Source: Clostridia bacterium (GTDB lineage: Bacteria; Bacillota; Clostridia; Oscillospirales; Acutalibacteraceae). Taken from it: DNA of 6,462 nucleotides. How positions within the stretch are numbered: the stretch's first letter is position 1; every line of letters starts with the position of its first letter. The position numbers and the translations under genes are program-made. The notes beneath the pieces were generated by a model. That model made no database searches and had not been told where the DNA came from. It saw only the letters and a program-made list of their open reading frames with translations. Positions 5,171 to 6,462 of this stretch are shown piece after piece. The DNA lies in NCBI GenBank assembly GCA_017425745.1, contig JAFOXT010000253.1:1-6462 (forward strand). Direction: 5' to 3'.

Positions 5171-6366
5171 CGGGTTTCTACCTCTGCTCTAAGATTTTTT
5201 ATATCCTCAAAAAAGCGAGGATAGCTTTTTCTTACTGCTTCGACACCGTTTATTTCACCGCCAAGCTTTGAAAGTATCAGTGAGAGCGCCATAACAATAC
5301 GGTGGTCGTTATGACCGTCAAGAGCACAAGCTTTATGAAGAATCTGCTTCGGAACAGTTATCGAGTTTTCACCGAAAACAAGCCCTCCCCCAAGCTTTTT
5401 AAGCTCCTCGTGCATAGCTTGTCCGCGGTCACTCTCTTTCATTTTCAAACGGTCTGTGCCCATAAGTACGGCACCGTTTTTAAGTGAAGCAAGAGCTATC
5501 AGCACAGGCGCAAGGTCGGGACAGTCTGTTATATCAAGTGTAGGTGTGCCTTCACTGATTTCTTCAAAGTATTCTTTATAAATTCTGTCACCCTGAAGGC
5601 TGTCAGGCTTAAGATTTCTTATTTCAACATCCGAGCCGATATAGTTAAAGGCATCAAGAAACGCAGCGTTTGAATAGTCACCCTCAACTGTGCCCGAAAA
5701 AGAATGAAGCTCAGCTTTTTTTATAACGATATCAAGCTTTTTATCAATTTCAATATCTGCCCCGAAGGATTTCAGTGCTGATACGGTAAGATTAACATAT
5801 GAACTGCTTTCAAAGGGCGGTATAATTCTGATTGCAGAGTCTTCACCAAGATATATAAGGGCAAAAATAAGTCCGGTGATAAACTGACTGCTTATGCTGC
5901 CGTCAATTTCATATTTTCCGCCTTTAAGCTTACCGCATACGGTTACCGATGCTTCACTTTTTCTGAATTCAAAGCCGTTATCATAGCACAGCTTTTTGTA
6001 AACATCAAGAGGTCTTTCAAAAAGCCGTTCACTGCCGCAAAGTGTGATTTCTTTTCCTGTGCAGAGCGCAAGAGGAATAAAAAATCTTAAGGTGCTTCCG
6101 CTTTCTCTGCAGTTAAGAACTGAGCTTACAGAAGTCATAAAGTTGGTGGAATCAATAACTGCGGTGTTGTTTTCAAGCTTAATATCTGCGCCGAGAGCCT
6201 TGAGGCAGTCAACGGTTGCAAGAATGTCCTCGCTGCAATCGATTCCTGATATTGTACAGCTTTTTTTGGAAAGTGCAGCACTTATAAGATATCGGTGAGC
6301 CATACTTTTTGAAGCGGGCGCGTTTATTTCTCCTTTAAGCTTACAAGGCTTAAAAACTGCCTTCAT
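5167..6366 (-). CDS. aroA: 5-enolpyruvylshikimate-3-phosphate (EPSP) synthase
   Basis: It transfers the enolpyruvyl group of PEP to shikimate-3-phosphate, the sixth step toward chorismate. The 399 residues carry the family landmarks: PASKS (17-21, with the PEP-binding lysine at 20), ESGSTLR (88-94), RPLDVY (118-123), SSQF (159-162), DCPDLAP with the catalytic aspartate (281-287), KESDR (310-314), DGHNDHR (350-356) and the C-terminal KSYPRFF (380-386). The position of the proline after the LR/MR in the E. coli GNAGTAMRP loop is Phe95 here. ATG 6366-6364 is chosen because AGAGG lies 9 nt upstream; an in-frame GTG at 6375 overlaps that site. The gene overlaps the aroQ end by 17 nt and the tyrA start by 4 nt. 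Confidence 0.95.
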   Translation of the reverse strand: MKAVFKPCKLKGEINAPASKSMAHRYLISAALSKKSCTISGIDCSEDILATVDCLKALGADIKLENNTAVIDSTNFMTSVSSVLNCRESGSTLRFFIPLALCTGKEITLCGSERLFERPLDVYKKLCYDNGFEFRKSEASVTVCGKLKGGKYEIDGSISSQFITGLIFALIYLGEDSAIRIIPPFESSSYVNLTVSALKSFGADIEIDKKLDIVIKKAELHSFSGTVEGDYSNAAFLDAFNYIGSDVEIRNLKPDSLQGDRIYKEYFEEISEGTPTLDITDCPDLAPVLIALASLKNGAVLMGTDRLKMKESDRGQAMHEELKKLGGGLVFGENSITVPKQILHKACALDGHNDHRIVMALSLILSKLGGEINGVEAVRKSYPRFFEDIKNLRAEVETR

Positions 6367-6462
6367 CAGTATCACCCTCTGTCAGAAAATCAATTGCTTC
6401 AAGATAGCCGTCAGTACCGTGGCCTGTGATTGTTTTTACGCAGGCAAGCCTTACATAGCTTA
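6350..6462 (-). CDS. aroQ: 3-dehydroquinate dehydratase, type II (3' end only)
   Basis: The last 36 residues and a TAA stop (6352-6350) are present, and the frame is open at the right edge. The fragment begins SYVRLACVKTITGHGTDGYL and continues EAIDFLTEG, which follows the C-terminus of type II (small, dodecameric) dehydroquinases, where a conserved SY(V/L)S or similar is followed by I-x-G-x-G-x-x-GY-x-x-A-hydrophobic-x-x-L. The enzyme dehydrates 3-dehydroquinate to 3-dehydroshikimate, the third shikimate step, which fits the downstream genes. The last residues (TEGDTDEGSF) are a non-conserved tail overlapping the aroA start by 17 nt in another frame. The catalytic Tyr, Arg and His lie outside the window, so the call rests on this tail and context. 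Confidence 0.72.
   Translation of the reverse strand, partial: SYVRLACVKTITGHGTDGYLEAIDFLTEGDTDEGSF

Overview
The window looks like chromosomal DNA of a low-to-moderate GC, Gram-positive Clostridia-type bacterium, probably a gut Oscillospiraceae/Ruminococcaceae relative. The evidence is the class II (Firmicutes-type) galactose-1-phosphate uridylyltransferase, strong AGGAGG-like ribosome binding sites, AT-rich intergenic regions with many intrinsic hairpins, and a tightly packed aromatic amino acid operon. The taxonomic guess is inferred from gene types only.

Layout, left to right: (1) the last 39 codons of a + strand gene ending in a C-terminal membrane anchor (3-122). (2) A 334-bp intergenic region with copy 1 of a structured repeat (173-412). 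(3) galT on the - strand (457-1947). (4) A divergent promoter region (1948-2099). (5) A short-chain dehydrogenase/reductase on the + strand (2100-2936). (6) A 331-bp intergenic region with copy 2 of the repeat (2991-3230). (7) A - strand operon, in transcription order aroQ (3' end only, 6462-6350), aroA (6366-5167), tyrA (5170-4313) and a class I-alpha DAHP synthase (4296-3268).

The operon joins DAHP synthase (first step of the shikimate pathway), 3-dehydroquinate dehydratase (third step), EPSP synthase (sixth step) and prephenate dehydrogenase (the tyrosine branch after chorismate). The genes overlap or nearly touch: 17 bp for aroQ/aroA, 4 bp (ATGA) for aroA/tyrA, and a 16-nt gap for tyrA/aroF in which the aroF Shine-Dalgarno follows the tyrA stop. 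Translational coupling is likely. The operon promoter lies to the right of the window.

The most unusual content is the pair of 240-bp intergenic elements. Both have the same length and orientation and both lie between convergent genes. Each has an identical 24-nt left box, a diverged 53-nt AT-rich spacer of equal length, and a 163-nt right part that differs at only 6 positions and folds into three strong hairpins. Each copy is bracketed by two further hairpins whose U-tracts face outward, so transcripts from both flanking genes should read through the whole element before stopping. At copy 2 the two bracketing hairpins are 27/28 identical direct repeats. This resembles insertion of a small mobile or RNA-encoding element into a bidirectional terminator. 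I do not recognise it as a named family.
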